A DNA stretch of 64,000 nt, taken from positions 62,001 to 126,000 of the forward strand of contig NZ_BBYR01000039.1 in assembly GCF_001293525.1 (NCBI RefSeq), written 5' to 3'. This document shows positions 40,276 to 49,746 of the stretch, one piece after another; positions within the stretch are counted from its first letter, which is position 1; every line of letters begins with the position of its first letter. The notes under the pieces are model-generated. The model did not search any database. It saw only the letters and a list, made by a program, of their open reading frames with translations, and was not told where the DNA came from. Source of the stretch: Pseudideonella sakaiensis (lineage in GTDB: Bacteria; Pseudomonadota; Gammaproteobacteria; Burkholderiales; Burkholderiaceae_C). Made by a program: the position numbers and the translations under genes.

Positions 40276-40763
40276 GCCCACAGGCCTTGCCGGTGCACGG
40301 CGAGAGACCTCGCCAGCTGGGCCACCTTGCGCCACACCACCTTGGGCGAAACGCCCTCGTTCGCGGCGGCTTCTTCAACGGCCATCACGACCAGCGGCAC
40401 CGGCGCCTCGTCCAGCAGGTGTGTGAGGTGGGCCGCATAGCCCTCCGGCACGCTGCCACTCACCAGTGCATGGCCAAGCGCATCAGGCGGCACCTCTTGG
40501 GCGTAGCTCACGCTGGCGTTCTTGGCTGCCATCCACAAGCCGCGCTTGCGGGCGCGCGCCGCCTGGCTGGGCGGGTCGAAATCCAGCCCGAGGACGGCGA
40601 GCACCTGGGCCACCCGGTTGAAGCCCAGGTCGCTCAGCGCGCCGGCTTCCAGGCCCACGAGCGTCTGTCGCGAGAGTCCGCTCAGCTGCGCAAGGCGGGA
40701 CTGGGTCAGGCCCAGCGCTTCGCGCCGTTGGCGGATGGTGATACCAAGGCTGAAGAGGTCCAC
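40272..40763 (-). CDS. XRE-family antitoxin of AbiE-like toxin-antitoxin pair
   Basis: 163-aa protein with a helix-turn-helix in residues 7-60 (TIRQRREALGLTQSRLAQLS then GLSRQTLVGLEAG). The C-terminal part is a partner-binding segment (RKRGLWMAAKNASVSYAQEV, HLTHLLDEAPVPLVVMAVEEA). Start GTG 40763 is chosen because a strong inverted repeat at 40776-40799 lies just upstream and homologues start near here; an in-frame ATG at 40805 would put that operator inside the gene. No good ribosome-binding site is visible for either. It overlaps the toxin start and is now an orphan antitoxin. Confidence 0.8.
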   Translation of the reverse strand: MDLFSLGITIRQRREALGLTQSRLAQLSGLSRQTLVGLEAGALSDLGFNRVAQVLAVLGLDFDPPSQAARARKRGLWMAAKNASVSYAQEVPPDALGHALVSGSVPEGYAAHLTHLLDEAPVPLVVMAVEEAAANEGVSPKVVWRKVAQLARSLAVHRQGLWA

Positions 40764-40775
40764 GTTGCTGAATCT

Positions 40776-40799
40776 GAGTGTCAAATATTTCAGACACTC
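40776..40799. promoter_or_regulatory. Inverted repeat, candidate antitoxin operator
   Basis: GAGTGTC-N10-GACACTC, perfect 7-bp arms around an AT-rich centre (AAATATTTCA), 13 bp upstream of the preferred antitoxin start. A minus-strand TTGACA lies inside it (40787-40782). It fits negative autoregulation by the XRE protein. Confidence 0.55.
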
Positions 40800-40964
40800 T
40801 ATCATCCTCGGGCCGACGCCGCCAGAATGCAGGTCTTGGCCCACCAGTACTGCCCGAGCCATTCGAAAGCCCCCAGTGCACCTGGCGTACTGATCGAAAG
40901 GCGAGACCTGGCTTCGTGTGTTGTCCCCTGTCCCAGCCTTGTCCCGAACGCGGGCGCGGGCAAG

Positions 40965-40996
40965 AAAAAAGCACCTGGCATCGCTGCCAGGTGCTT
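40965..40996 (-). terminator. Rho-independent terminator of tRNA-Val
   Basis: On the minus strand a perfect 11-bp stem (AGCACCTGGCA/TGCCAGGTGCT, 4-nt loop) is followed by TTTTTT, 10 bp after the tRNA CCA end. Confidence 0.9.
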
Positions 40997-41004
40997 GATG
41001 TCTT

Positions 41005-41079
41005 TGGTGGGCGGTGCAGGGTTCGAACCTGCGACCCCTGCCGTGTGAAGGCAGTGCTCTACCGCTGAGCTAACCGCCC
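41005..41079 (-). tRNA. tRNA-Val (anticodon CAC)
   Basis: 75-nt cloverleaf including an encoded CCA. Acceptor stem GGGCGGT/ACCGCCC; D arm GCTCAGCGGTAGAGC; anticodon stem-loop CTGCC-TTCACAC-GGCAG with anticodon CAC; T arm GCAGGTTCGAACCCTGC. It is followed by a strong terminator and preceded by dnaQ at 92 bp. Confidence 0.97.
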
Positions 41080-41171
41080 GGTCGCGGCCCGGAAACGCCT
41101 CCACCGGGGCGGTGGAGCGGCCGGGCCGGCCGAGGCAAACCGCAGGGGGCTGCGATTCGCGAAGCCCTGGA

Positions 41172-41882
41172 TTATGCCACAGCCTCGGCGATGCGCCAGC
41201 GGGTCTTGCCGCCCGAGGCCTTGTCGATCTCGGCGAGCACGCGTTCGTGGGCCGCGGCTTCGTCGTCGCTGGCGGTCCAGACGGGCAGCACGTAGGCGGA
41301 GAAGTCGATCGGGGTGGCGGCGGCGAGGGTGTCGGCGGTCTCGCCGACGTCGATGACGAGGGCGTCCTGGCCGCGCGTGAGGCGGATGTAGACCTCGGCC
41401 AGCAGGCCGGCGTCGAGCAGCGCGCCGTGCATCGTGCGGTGGGTGTTGTCGACCTCGAGGCGCTTGCACAGCGCGTCGAGCGAGTTGGCCTTGCCGGGGT
41501 AGATCTCGCGCGCCATCAGCAGCGTGTCGGTCACGCCGGCGACGTGGTCGGCGAGGCGGCCGCGGCCGAGGCGGCGCAGTTCCATGTCGAGGAAGCCGAC
41601 GTCGAAGGCCGCGTTGTGGGCGATCAGCTCGGCGCCGGCGACGAACGCGAGGAACTCGTCGACGACCTGCGCGAACAGGGGCTTGTCGGCGAGGAACTCG
41701 TCGGTCAGGCCGTGCACCTTGACCGCGTCCTCGTGGTTGCGGCGCTCGGGGTTCAGGTAGTGGTGCAGCGTGCGGCCGCTGAGCCGGCGGCCGACCATCT
41801 CGATGCAGCCGAGCTCGATGATGCGGTCGCCGTTGTCGGCGCTGAGGCCGGTGGTTTCGGTGTCGAGGAAGATCTGGCGCAT
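41172..41882 (-). CDS. dnaQ: DNA polymerase III epsilon subunit
   Basis: Proofreading 3'-5' exonuclease of 236 aa. Exo motifs are IFLDTETTGL (Exo I), IAHNAAFDVGFLDMEL (Exo II) and THRTMHGALLDAGLLAEVY (Exo IIIepsilon, with His and Asp). A C-terminal segment of about 60 residues binds the alpha subunit. It lies 66 bp downstream of lgt on the same strand. Confidence 0.96.
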   Translation of the reverse strand: MRQIFLDTETTGLSADNGDRIIELGCIEMVGRRLSGRTLHHYLNPERRNHEDAVKVHGLTDEFLADKPLFAQVVDEFLAFVAGAELIAHNAAFDVGFLDMELRRLGRGRLADHVAGVTDTLLMAREIYPGKANSLDALCKRLEVDNTHRTMHGALLDAGLLAEVYIRLTRGQDALVIDVGETADTLAAATPIDFSAYVLPVWTASDDEAAAHERVLAEIDKASGGKTRWRIAEAVA

Positions 41883-41948
41883 CGGGCAGCGAGGTCGAGG
41901 TTCCGGGGCGGGTGACGAACGCGGTCGGGCCGGGGTGGCGCGGGCCGC

Positions 41949-42767
41949 TCAGCGCGGCGGCAGCGCGGCCGGGGCATCCTGCCGCGTGGCCCAGGCCCAG
42001 AGCGCGGCGCCGGCGGCGATCATCGGCACGCACAGCCACTGCCCCATGCTCATGCCGAGCGCCAGCAGGCCGAGGAAGCCGTCGGGCTCGCGGAAATACT
42101 CGGCGACGAAGCGCAGCAGTCCGTAGCCGACGAGGAAGGCGCCGGAGACCTGGCCGAGGCGGCGCGGGCCGCGTGCATAGAGCCACAGCAGCACGAACAG
42201 CAGCAGGCCTTCGAGCAGGAACTGGTAGATCTGCGAGGGGTGGCGCGGCAGCGCGCTGCCGGACTGCGGGAAGACCATCGCCCAGGGCAGCGTCGGGTCG
42301 GCGGCACGGCCCCAGAGCTCGCCGTTGATGAAGTTGCCGACGCGGCCCGCGGCGAGGCCGGTCGGCACGCAGGGCGCGATCAGGTCGGTCACCTCGAGGA
42401 AGCGGCGGCCGCGGCGGCGCGCGAACAGCGCCATCGCGGCGATCACGCCGACCAGGCCGCCGTGGAAGGACATGCCGCCCTTCCACACCGCGAACACCTC
42501 GAGCGGGTTGGCGGCGTAGTAGCCGGGCTTGTAGAAGAGCGCATAGCCGAGGCGGCCGCCGATCACCACGCCGAGCACGCCGAAGAAGAGCAGGTCCTCG
42601 ACGTCGCTGCGCTGCCAGCCGGCGCCGCGGTAGGCCGGGTGGCGCACGCGCTGGCCGGCCAGCAGCAGGAACAGGCCGAAGGCGGCCAGGTAGGTCAGGC
42701 CATACCAGTGGATCGCGACGGGGCCGATGCTGACGGCGATCGGGTCGAACTGGGGGTGGACGAGCAT
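41949..42767 (-). CDS. lgt: Prolipoprotein diacylglyceryl transferase
   Basis: Integral membrane enzyme of 272 aa that transfers diacylglyceryl to the lipobox Cys of prolipoproteins. The signature [18 protein letters not shown] is intact, as are [17 protein letters not shown] and [13 protein letters not shown]. Seven hydrophobic segments are visible. The start is only 5 bp after the LysR stop, so lgt may be co-transcribed with the regulator. The gene provides the modification needed by the several lipoproteins encoded further right. Confidence 0.96.
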   Translation of the reverse strand: MLVHPQFDPIAVSIGPVAIHWYGLTYLAAFGLFLLLAGQRVRHPAYRGAGWQRSDVEDLLFFGVLGVVIGGRLGYALFYKPGYYAANPLEVFAVWKGGMSFHGGLVGVIAAMALFARRRGRRFLEVTDLIAPCVPTGLAAGRVGNFINGELWGRAADPTLPWAMVFPQSGSALPRHPSQIYQFLLEGLLLFVLLWLYARGPRRLGQVSGAFLVGYGLLRFVAEYFREPDGFLGLLALGMSMGQWLCVPMIAAGAALWAWATRQDAPAALPPR

Positions 42768-42772
42768 CCGGG

Positions 42773-43717
42773 TCAACTCCTCGGGCGGGCCGGCGATTGT
42801 CGCCGCTGCGGCGCACCGGCCGCTGCCGCCGCCGGGTGGGCCTCGACATGCGCGACGAAGCGCTCGACCACGGGCGGCGCGCCCGCCGTCCAGACCAGGC
42901 TGGTCTGCGCCTGCAGCGCGACGTCCTCGACCGCGCGGTAGACGACGCCGGGCCGCTGCAGCTGCGCCAGGCTGCGCGGCACCCAGGCCACGCCCATGCC
43001 GGCGCTGACCAGGTTGACGATGGTCTGCAGCTGGATCGCCTCCTGCGCGATGTGCGGCGTGTGGCCGGCGCCGCGGTAGGCGGCCACCACCGCATCGAAC
43101 AGCGAGGGCGCGATGCCGCGCGGGAAGATCACCAGGCCCTCGCCGGCGAGGTCGGCCAGGCGCAGCGGCGCCCGCGCGGCCGCGGCGGGGTGGCCGCCCG
43201 GCAGCGCGGCCAGCATCGGCTCGGTGAGCACAGTGCGCACGGCGAAGCCGGGCGGCGCGGCGCCGGGCGCGTGCAGCACGAAGCCGGCGTCGATCTCGTC
43301 GGCCGCAAACGCCGCGAGCTGCACGTCCAGCGTGGCCTCGCGCAGCCGCAGGTCGACCTCGGGATGGGCCTCGCGGAAGCCGCGCAGCCACTCGGGCAGC
43401 GGCCCGTAGGCGATGCTGGACACGAAGGCCAGCCGCAGCACGCCGGAGCGGCCGGCCGCGGCCGCGCGCACGACGGCCGGCAGCGCATCGGCGGCGCGCA
43501 GCAGCCGGCGCGCCTGCTCCAGCAGCGCCTCGCCGGCGGGCGTCAGCGCCACCGAGCGGCGGGTGCGCAGCAGCAGCACCACCTCCAGCGTGCGCTCGAG
43601 CGCCTGCACCGCCTGGCTCAGCGGCGGCTGCGTCATGTGCAGGCGCCGCGCGGCGCGGCCGAAGTGCAGCTCCTCGGCCACGGCGACGAACTGGCGCAGC
43701 GGGCGCAGGTCGATCAT
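42773..43717 (-). CDS. LysR-family transcriptional regulator, divergent from ilvD
   Basis: 314-aa regulator with a winged helix-turn-helix in residues 3-60 ([34 protein letters not shown]) and a periplasmic-binding-like effector domain from about 90. It is divergent from ilvD, with 122 bp between the start codons. A perfect ATTGAT-N11-ATCAAT repeat overlaps its own start, so autoregulation and control of ilvD are likely. Ligand unknown. Confidence 0.9.
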   Translation of the reverse strand: MIDLRPLRQFVAVAEELHFGRAARRLHMTQPPLSQAVQALERTLEVVLLLRTRRSVALTPAGEALLEQARRLLRAADALPAVVRAAAAGRSGVLRLAFVSSIAYGPLPEWLRGFREAHPEVDLRLREATLDVQLAAFAADEIDAGFVLHAPGAAPPGFAVRTVLTEPMLAALPGGHPAAAARAPLRLADLAGEGLVIFPRGIAPSLFDAVVAAYRGAGHTPHIAQEAIQLQTIVNLVSAGMGVAWVPRSLAQLQRPGVVYRAVEDVALQAQTSLVWTAGAPPVVERFVAHVEAHPAAAAAGAPQRRQSPARPRS

Positions 43718-43738
43718 TGATTTCTCCAGCGTATCAAT
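43716..43738. promoter_or_regulatory. LysR-type operator between LysR gene and ilvD
   Basis: ATTGAT-N11-ATCAAT, perfect 6-bp arms, containing the T-N11-A LysR box. It overlaps the LysR start codon and is about 100 bp upstream of ilvD. Confidence 0.6.
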
Positions 43739-43839
43739 TCAGCGCGACAAATCTATTGGACGCCAAAATGCGCGGCCGCGGATACTACGCGCCCCGATCC
43801 GCCCGAACCCGCCCCAGAGCACGCGCCAGGAGACGCCCG

Positions 43840-45519
43840 ATGAGCAGCAACCGCCGGTCCCGCAACATCACCGAGGGCGTGGCCCGTGCGCCGAACCGGT
43901 CGATGTACTACGCGATGGGCTACCAGGAAGGCGACTTCCGCAAGCCCATGGTGGGCGTCGCCAACGGCCACTCGACGATCACGCCCTGCAACTCCGGCCT
44001 GCAGCGGCTGGCCGACGCCGCGGTCGAGGGCCTGAAGGCCGCCGGCGCCAACCCGCAGATCTTCGGCACGCCCACCATCTCCGACGGCATGGCGATGGGC
44101 ACCGAGGGCATGAAGTACTCGCTGGTCAGCCGCGAGGTGATCTCCGACTGCGTCGAGACCTGCGTCGGCGGCCAGTGGATGGACGGCGTGATGGTGATCG
44201 GCGGCTGCGACAAGAACATGCCCGGCGGCATGATGGGCATGCTGCGCGCCAACGTGCCGGCGATCTACATCTATGGCGGCACCATCCTGCCCGGCAAGTA
44301 CAAGGGCCAGGACCTGAACATCGTCAGCGTATTCGAGGCCGTCGGCCAGTTCAGCGCCGGCAAGATGAGCGAGGAGGACTTCTGCGAGATCGAGCGCCGC
44401 GCGATCCCCGGCAGCGGCTCCTGCGGCGGCATGTACACCGCCAACACGATGAGCTCGTCCTTCGAGGCCCTGGGCATGAGCCTGCCCTACTCGTCGACGA
44501 TGGCCAACGTCGAGGACGAGGTGGTCGGCAACGTGAAGCAGGCCGCGGCCGTGCTGGTCGACGCGGTGAAGGCGGACCTGAAGCCGCGCGACATCGTCAC
44601 GAAGGAGGCGATCGAGAACGCGGTGGCGGTGATCATGGCCACCGGCGGCTCCACCAACGCGGTGCTGCACTACCTGGCGATCGCGCACGCGGCCGAGGTG
44701 GACTGGACCATCGACGACTTCGAGCGCCTGCGCCGCAAGGTGCCGGTGATCTGCGACCTGAAGCCCAGCGGCCGCTACCTCGCGATCGACCTGCACCGCG
44801 CCGGCGGCATCCCCGCGGTGATGAAGGAACTGCTGAAGCACGGCCTGCTGCACGGCGACTGCATGACGATCACCGGCCGCACGGTGGCGCAGAACCTGGC
44901 CGAGGTGCCCGAGCTGCGCGCCGACCAGGACGTCATCCGCCCGGTGACCGACCCGCTGTACGCCGAGGGCCACCTGGCGATCCTGAAGGGCAACCTGAGC
45001 CCCGAGGGCTGCGTGGCCAAGATCACCGGGCTGAAGAACCCGGTCATCACCGGCCCGGCGCGCGTGTTCGACGACGAGCAGTCGGCGCTCGCTGCGATCA
45101 TGGCCGGCAAGATCCAGGCGGGCGACGTGATGGTGCTGCGCTACCTCGGCCCCAAGGGCGGCCCGGGTATGCCCGAGATGCTGGCGCCAACCGGGGCGCT
45201 GATCGGCCAGGGCCTGGGCGAGTCGGTCGGCCTGATCACCGACGGGCGCTTCTCCGGCGGCACCTGGGGCATGGTGGTCGGCCACGTCGCGCCCGAGGCC
45301 CATGCCGGCGGCACGATCGCGCTGGTGCACGAGGGCGATTCGATCACGATCGATGCCCACCGCCTGCTGCTGCAGCTGAACGTCTCCGACGAGGAGATCG
45401 CGCGCCGCCGCGCCGCCTGGACCGCGCCGCCGCCGCGCTACACCCGCGGCGTGCTGGCCAAGTTCTTCAAGAACGCCTCCAGCGCCAGCACCGGCGCGGT
45501 GCTCGACCGCCTCGAATGA
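43840..45519 (+). CDS. ilvD: Dihydroxy-acid dehydratase
   Basis: Iron-sulfur enzyme of 559 aa in branched-chain amino acid synthesis that converts dihydroxy acids to 2-keto acids. The three cluster cysteines are in [19 protein letters not shown] and [14 protein letters not shown]. The C-terminal [16 protein letters not shown] is intact. ATG 43840 is chosen over an upstream in-frame ATG at 43717 because AGGAG lies 7 bp before it and [20 protein letters not shown] is the family start. The ABC exporter gene follows 19 bp later. Confidence 0.97.
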   Translation: MSSNRRSRNITEGVARAPNRSMYYAMGYQEGDFRKPMVGVANGHSTITPCNSGLQRLADAAVEGLKAAGANPQIFGTPTISDGMAMGTEGMKYSLVSREVISDCVETCVGGQWMDGVMVIGGCDKNMPGGMMGMLRANVPAIYIYGGTILPGKYKGQDLNIVSVFEAVGQFSAGKMSEEDFCEIERRAIPGSGSCGGMYTANTMSSSFEALGMSLPYSSTMANVEDEVVGNVKQAAAVLVDAVKADLKPRDIVTKEAIENAVAVIMATGGSTNAVLHYLAIAHAAEVDWTIDDFERLRRKVPVICDLKPSGRYLAIDLHRAGGIPAVMKELLKHGLLHGDCMTITGRTVAQNLAEVPELRADQDVIRPVTDPLYAEGHLAILKGNLSPEGCVAKITGLKNPVITGPARVFDDEQSALAAIMAGKIQAGDVMVLRYLGPKGGPGMPEMLAPTGALIGQGLGESVGLITDGRFSGGTWGMVVGHVAPEAHAGGTIALVHEGDSITIDAHRLLLQLNVSDEEIARRRAAWTAPPPRYTRGVLAKFFKNASSASTGAVLDRLE

Positions 45520-45538
45520 CCCGGCGCCCGCTGTCCTG

Positions 45539-47332
45539 ATGAGCGACGCCGCCGCCCGCCCCGCGGCCAAGGAGGCCCGCTCGCTGAGCGGGCTGCTGCC
45601 GTTCCTGCGGCCCTACCGCGGGCGCATCGCGCTCGCGCTGGTCTTCCTCGTCGGCGCGGCCGTCAGCACGCTGGTGTTCCCGGTCGCGCTGAAGTCGCTG
45701 ATCGACCAGGGCTTCGTCGCGGCCGATCCCGGCGCGCGCGTGATGGCGATGCGCGAGCACTTCCTCGCGCTGTTCGCGGTCGGCGCGGCGCTCGGCGTGT
45801 TCTCGGCACTGCGCTTCTACGCGGTCACCTGGCTGGGCGAGCGCATCACGGCCGACCTGCGCAATGCCGTCTACGCCCGCGTGGTGCAGCAGAGCCCGGC
45901 CTTCTTCGAGACCACGCAGACGGGCGAGGTGCTGTCGCGCCTGACCACCGACACCACGCTGGTGCAGACGGTGGTCGGCTCCAGCCTGAGCATGGGCCTG
46001 CGCAATGCGGTGATGGGCGGCGGCGCGCTGATCATGCTGGTCGCCACCAACCCCTACGTGATGTCGCAGGTGCTGGGCGTGCTGGTGCTGGTGGTGGCGC
46101 CCTCGCTGTACTTCGGGCGCCGCGTGCGGCGCCTGAGCCGCGCCAGCCAGGACCGCGTGGCCGACTCCAGCGCGATCGCCGCCGAGGTGCTGAACGCGAT
46201 CCCCGTGGTGCAGAGCTACGTGCAGGAACGCCGCGAGGCCGAGCGCTTCGACCGCTCGACCGGCGAGGCCTTCGGCACCGCGGTGCGGCGCACCCGGCTG
46301 CGCGCCGGGCTGGTGGCCTTCATCATCACCGCCACCTTCGGCGCGCTGCTGTGGGGCCTGTACCAGGGCACGCAGGCGGTGGTGCGCGGCGACATCACGG
46401 CCGGCCACCTGGGCCAGACGGTGGTCTACGTGATCCTGCTGGTCAGCAGCGTCGCGGTGCTGTCGGAGGTCTACGGCGACCTGCTGCGCGCGGCCGGCGC
46501 GACCGAGCGGCTGATGGAGCTGATCGGCGCCGAGTCGGCGATCCGCGAGCCGGCGGCGCCGCAGCCGCTGCCGCCGACGCGCGGCGGCTCCGAGGTGGTG
46601 CTCGACCACGTCGGCTTCCGCTATCCCTCGCGGCCGCAGCACCCGGCGCTGTCCGAGCTGTCGCTGACGGTGCGGCCCGGCGAGACGGTGGCGCTGGTCG
46701 GCCCGAGCGGCGCCGGCAAGACCACCGTCTTCCAGCTGCTGCTGCGCTTCTACGACGTGTCCTCGGGCGAGATCCGCATCGACGGCGTGCCGGTGCGCGC
46801 CGCGTCGCTGGCGGCGCTGCGCGGGCGCATCGGCATCGTGCCGCAGGACAGCGTGGTGTTCTCCACCGACGCGATGGAAAACATCCGCTACGGCCGGCCC
46901 GATGCCAGCGACGCCGAGGTGGTGGCCGCGGCGAAGGCCGCGCATGCGCACGACTTCATCGAGGCGCTGCCCGACGGCTACCGCAGCTTCCTCGGCGAGC
47001 GCGGCGTGCGCCTGTCCGGCGGCCAGCGCCAGCGCATCAGCATCGCGCGCGCGATCCTGAAGAACCCGCCGCTGCTGCTGCTCGACGAAGCCACCAGCGC
47101 GCTGGACGCCGAGAGCGAGCGCATGGTGCAGGCGGCGCTGGAATCGGCGATGCAGGACCGCACGACGCTGGTCATCGCGCACCGCCTCGCGACGGTGCAG
47201 CGCGCCGACCGCATCGTGGTGCTCGACGGCGGCCGCATCGCCGAGGTCGGCACGCACGCCGCGCTGTCGGCGGCCGGGGGGCTCTACGCGCGCCTGGCGG
47301 CGCTGCAGTTCGACGAGCCGACGCCGGCGTAG
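45539..47332 (+). CDS. ABC transporter, fused permease and ATPase (MsbA/lipid A exporter-like)
   Basis: 597-aa half-transporter. Six membrane helices occupy residues 25-320. The ATPase domain has Walker A LVGPSGAGKTTVFQLLLRF, the Q-loop GIVPQDSVVF, signature VRLSGGQRQRISIARAI, Walker B LLLLDEATSALD and switch VIAHRL. Proteins of this group are annotated as multidrug or lipid flippases; the substrate is not determinable here. It follows ilvD closely, though a functional link is not obvious. Confidence 0.9.
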   Translation: MSDAAARPAAKEARSLSGLLPFLRPYRGRIALALVFLVGAAVSTLVFPVALKSLIDQGFVAADPGARVMAMREHFLALFAVGAALGVFSALRFYAVTWLGERITADLRNAVYARVVQQSPAFFETTQTGEVLSRLTTDTTLVQTVVGSSLSMGLRNAVMGGGALIMLVATNPYVMSQVLGVLVLVVAPSLYFGRRVRRLSRASQDRVADSSAIAAEVLNAIPVVQSYVQERREAERFDRSTGEAFGTAVRRTRLRAGLVAFIITATFGALLWGLYQGTQAVVRGDITAGHLGQTVVYVILLVSSVAVLSEVYGDLLRAAGATERLMELIGAESAIREPAAPQPLPPTRGGSEVVLDHVGFRYPSRPQHPALSELSLTVRPGETVALVGPSGAGKTTVFQLLLRFYDVSSGEIRIDGVPVRAASLAALRGRIGIVPQDSVVFSTDAMENIRYGRPDASDAEVVAAAKAAHAHDFIEALPDGYRSFLGERGVRLSGGQRQRISIARAILKNPPLLLLDEATSALDAESERMVQAALESAMQDRTTLVIAHRLATVQRADRIVVLDGGRIAEVGTHAALSAAGGLYARLAALQFDEPTPA

Positions 47333-47548
47333 GCGCGCGCCGACAGCGCGCCGCCCCGGCGGCCGACAGACCGCGGCGCCTGCGGCCGGCACACTTTCGC
47401 TTCGAACCGCTCGGCAGGGGCCGCTGGTGTCACGAACGGTTGCGCTTCGGCGGTCGGCCGTGGCGCGGGCCCAGCCGTTGTCGGCAGGCCGGCCGACGCC
47501 TCGCGCACGGCCGGCGCACCCGAAGTCCCGCGTTCCACGACGACGACC

Positions 47549-48253
47549 ATGATGAAGACTGCCCGCCTCCCCCACGCCTTCCCCTCCCCGTCCCCGGCGC
47601 GCCGCCCCGGCTGGCGCGCCGCCACGCTCGGCCTGGCGGCCGCCGCGCTGCTGCTGTCGGGCTGCGAATCGATGAGCGAACGCCAGAAGGGCACGGCCAC
47701 CGGCGCCGGCATCGGCGCGGTCGCCGGCGCCGTGATCGGCTCGGCCACCGGCGGCCGGGCCGGCACCGGCGCGGTCGTCGGCGGCGCGATCGGCGCCGTG
47801 GCCGGCAACCTCTGGTCCAAGCGCATGGAGGACCGGCGCCGCGCGATGGAGCAGGCCACGCAGGGCACCGGCGTCGAGGTCAGCCGCACGGCGGACAACC
47901 AGCTCAAGCTGAACATCCCGAACGAGGTCAGCTTCGACACCAACAGCTACGCGATCAAGCCGGCGATGCGCGGCGTGCTCGACCCGTTCGCGCAGAGCCT
48001 GCAGGGCGACCCGAACGTGCGCCTGAGCATCGTCGGCCACACCGACACGACGGGCAACGACGCGATCAACGACCCGCTGTCGGTCGAGCGCGCGCAGAGC
48101 GTGCGCGACTACCTGGCCGCGCGCGGCGTGTCGCCGGCGCGCATCAGCACCGCCGGCCGCGGCTCGCGCGAACCGATCGCCGACAACGCCAGCGAGGCGG
48201 GCCGCGCGAAGAACCGGCGCGTCGAGATCTACCTGGCCGAGCCGCAGGCCTGA
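47549..48253 (+). CDS. OmpA-family lipoprotein with glycine zipper
   Basis: 234-aa outer-membrane lipoprotein. A signal sequence ends in lipobox LLLSGC (lipidated Cys near residue 39). A glycine-zipper region follows at about 50-95 (GTATGAGIGAVAGAVIGS, GAVVGGAIGAVAGN). The OmpA C-terminal peptidoglycan-binding domain has VRLSIVGHTDTTGNDAIND and GRGSREPIADNASEAGRAKN with NRRVEIYL. It stands alone, with a 216-bp gene-free stretch before it in which I see no element. Confidence 0.92.
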   Translation: MMKTARLPHAFPSPSPARRPGWRAATLGLAAAALLLSGCESMSERQKGTATGAGIGAVAGAVIGSATGGRAGTGAVVGGAIGAVAGNLWSKRMEDRRRAMEQATQGTGVEVSRTADNQLKLNIPNEVSFDTNSYAIKPAMRGVLDPFAQSLQGDPNVRLSIVGHTDTTGNDAINDPLSVERAQSVRDYLAARGVSPARISTAGRGSREPIADNASEAGRAKNRRVEIYLAEPQA

Positions 48254-48347
48254 GCCTGCGCCGCGGTAGCGGCGCCTGCGTGGCGGCGGCAGCGGCGCCC
48301 GCGCTGCCCCGGCCGCGCGGGAAGGGGAGCCCGGGCACAATCGCGCG

Positions 48348-49238
48348 ATGTCCTCCGTCCTCGTCCCGCCTTCCTCGCCCGCCGCGGCGGACCCGTCCCC
48401 CGCGCTGCCGCCGCGCCCGGTGCGCCGGCAGTACGAGGACTTCGCCAGCCACGTGATCACCCACGGCGTGTCCAAGGGCGACCGCACCGGGACCGGCACG
48501 ACCAGCGTGTTCGGCTACCAGATGCGTTTCGACCTGCGCGAAGGCTTCCCGCTGGTCACGACGAAGAAGGTGCACCTGAAATCGGTGGTGCTCGAGCTGC
48601 TGTGGTTCCTGCGCGGCGACGGCAATGCGCGCTGGCTGCAGGAACGCGGCGTGACGATCTGGGACGAGTGGGCCGCGCCGAACGGCGACCTGGGCCCCGT
48701 CTACGGCGTGCAGTGGCGCAGCTGGCCGACGCCGGACGGTGGCCACGTCGACCAGATCGCCGACGTGATCCGCACGCTGCGCAGCAACCCGGATTCACGC
48801 CGCATCGTGGTGAGTGCGTGGAACGTCGCGGCGCTGCCGCAGATGGCGCTGATGCCCTGCCACGCCTTCTTCCAGTTCTACGTGGCGCCGGCCGAGGCGC
48901 CGGGCGGCCGCGGCCGACTGAGCTGCCAGCTCTACCAGCGCAGCGCCGACGTCTTCCTTGGCGTGCCCTTCAACATCGCCAGCTATGCGCTGCTGACGCA
49001 CCTCGTGGCCGCGCAGTGCGACCTGGACGTCGGCGAGTTCATCTGGACCGGCGGCGACTGCCACGTCTACGACAACCACCGCGAGCAGATCGCGCTGCAG
49101 CTGTCGCGCGAACCCCTGCCTTACCCGGTGCTGCAGTTGAAGCGCCAGCCCGCGTCGATCTTCGACTACGCCTACGAGGACATCGAGGTGCTGGACTACC
49201 GCCACCACCCGCCGATCAAGGGCGCGGTGGCCGTCTGA
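48348..49238 (+). CDS. thyA: Thymidylate synthase
   Basis: dUMP methyltransferase of 296 aa. The catalytic Cys171 is in [33 protein letters not shown] and [20 protein letters not shown] are intact. Residues 1-25 are a Pro/Ala-rich extension before the family start [10 protein letters not shown]; no later in-frame ATG gives the family N-terminus. It is convergent with a small lipoprotein gene. Confidence 0.96.
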   Translation: MSSVLVPPSSPAAADPSPALPPRPVRRQYEDFASHVITHGVSKGDRTGTGTTSVFGYQMRFDLREGFPLVTTKKVHLKSVVLELLWFLRGDGNARWLQERGVTIWDEWAAPNGDLGPVYGVQWRSWPTPDGGHVDQIADVIRTLRSNPDSRRIVVSAWNVAALPQMALMPCHAFFQFYVAPAEAPGGRGRLSCQLYQRSADVFLGVPFNIASYALLTHLVAAQCDLDVGEFIWTGGDCHVYDNHREQIALQLSREPLPYPVLQLKRQPASIFDYAYEDIEVLDYRHHPPIKGAVAV

Positions 49239-49245
49239 ACGACGA

Positions 49246-49275
49246 GGCCCGGCCACGCGCGAGCGCGGCCGGGCC
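49246..49275. terminator. GC-rich inverted repeat between convergent thyA and lipoprotein gene
   Basis: GGCCCGGCC-N12-GGCCGGGCC, a perfect 9-bp stem 8 bp after thyA. No U-tract is visible. It is a possible bidirectional terminator. Confidence 0.35.
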
Positions 49276-49319
49276 CTGGGCAGCGTGGCGGGCGACGGCG
49301 CCCGCGCCGTGCGCCTGCC

Positions 49320-49529
49320 TTACTTCTTCACGTCGTCGACCGCGGCCTTGGCCTTGTCGCCGGCGCGTTCGAGGCTGTCGCCGGCCTGCTGCACGGCGTT
49401 GTCGACGGCCTTGCCGGCGCGCTCGGCGGGGCCTTCCTTCGGTGCGCAGGCGGCGAGGCCGAGGCTGAGGGTGGCGAGGACGGCGGCCAGCAGGGACAGC
49501 GGGCGCGCGTGGGCGTGGGTGCGTTGCAT
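49320..49529 (-). CDS. Small lipoprotein, unknown function
   Basis: 69-aa protein with signal peptide and lipobox (LSLGLAACAPKEG, lipidated Cys28). A short amphipathic helical tail rich in Ala, Lys and Asp follows (AVDNAVQQAGDSLERAGDKA), resembling small stress-type lipoproteins. GGGGAG lies 8 bp before the ATG. No enzymatic motif. Confidence 0.75.
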   Translation of the reverse strand: MQRTHAHARPLSLLAAVLATLSLGLAACAPKEGPAERAGKAVDNAVQQAGDSLERAGDKAKAAVDDVKK

Positions 49530-49746
49530 GTGGATACTCCCCGGTGCGGGCTCGTTCGGAGCCTCGTGTCAGGCGCCCGGACATCGAACGCCATGGGGGG
49601 CACTCTAGGCCGCAAGCGCCGGCGTGTCGGCCGGACGGCCGCGGGACCGCTTGTGCGCGGCGTCCTACGCGGCGCGTCCGCGGGACGGGCCCTTGTGCCG
49701 CGTGGCACCGGGGCGCATCCCCCGGTGTCCGGCGCGGAGCCGAGGC

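Noticed and set aside
41005-41079. attL/attR copies of the tRNA-Val 3' end
   Set aside because: I looked for the T-arm/acceptor sequence elsewhere in 36700-40960 and saw no second copy, and there is no integrase gene.
47333-47548. Possible small gene between the ABC exporter and OmpA lipoprotein genes
   Set aside because: No frame has a start with a ribosome-binding site, a signal peptide or recognisable protein character.
45467-48499. Minus-strand open frame of 1010 codons
   Set aside because: It is antisense to the ABC exporter and the OmpA lipoprotein; no motifs.
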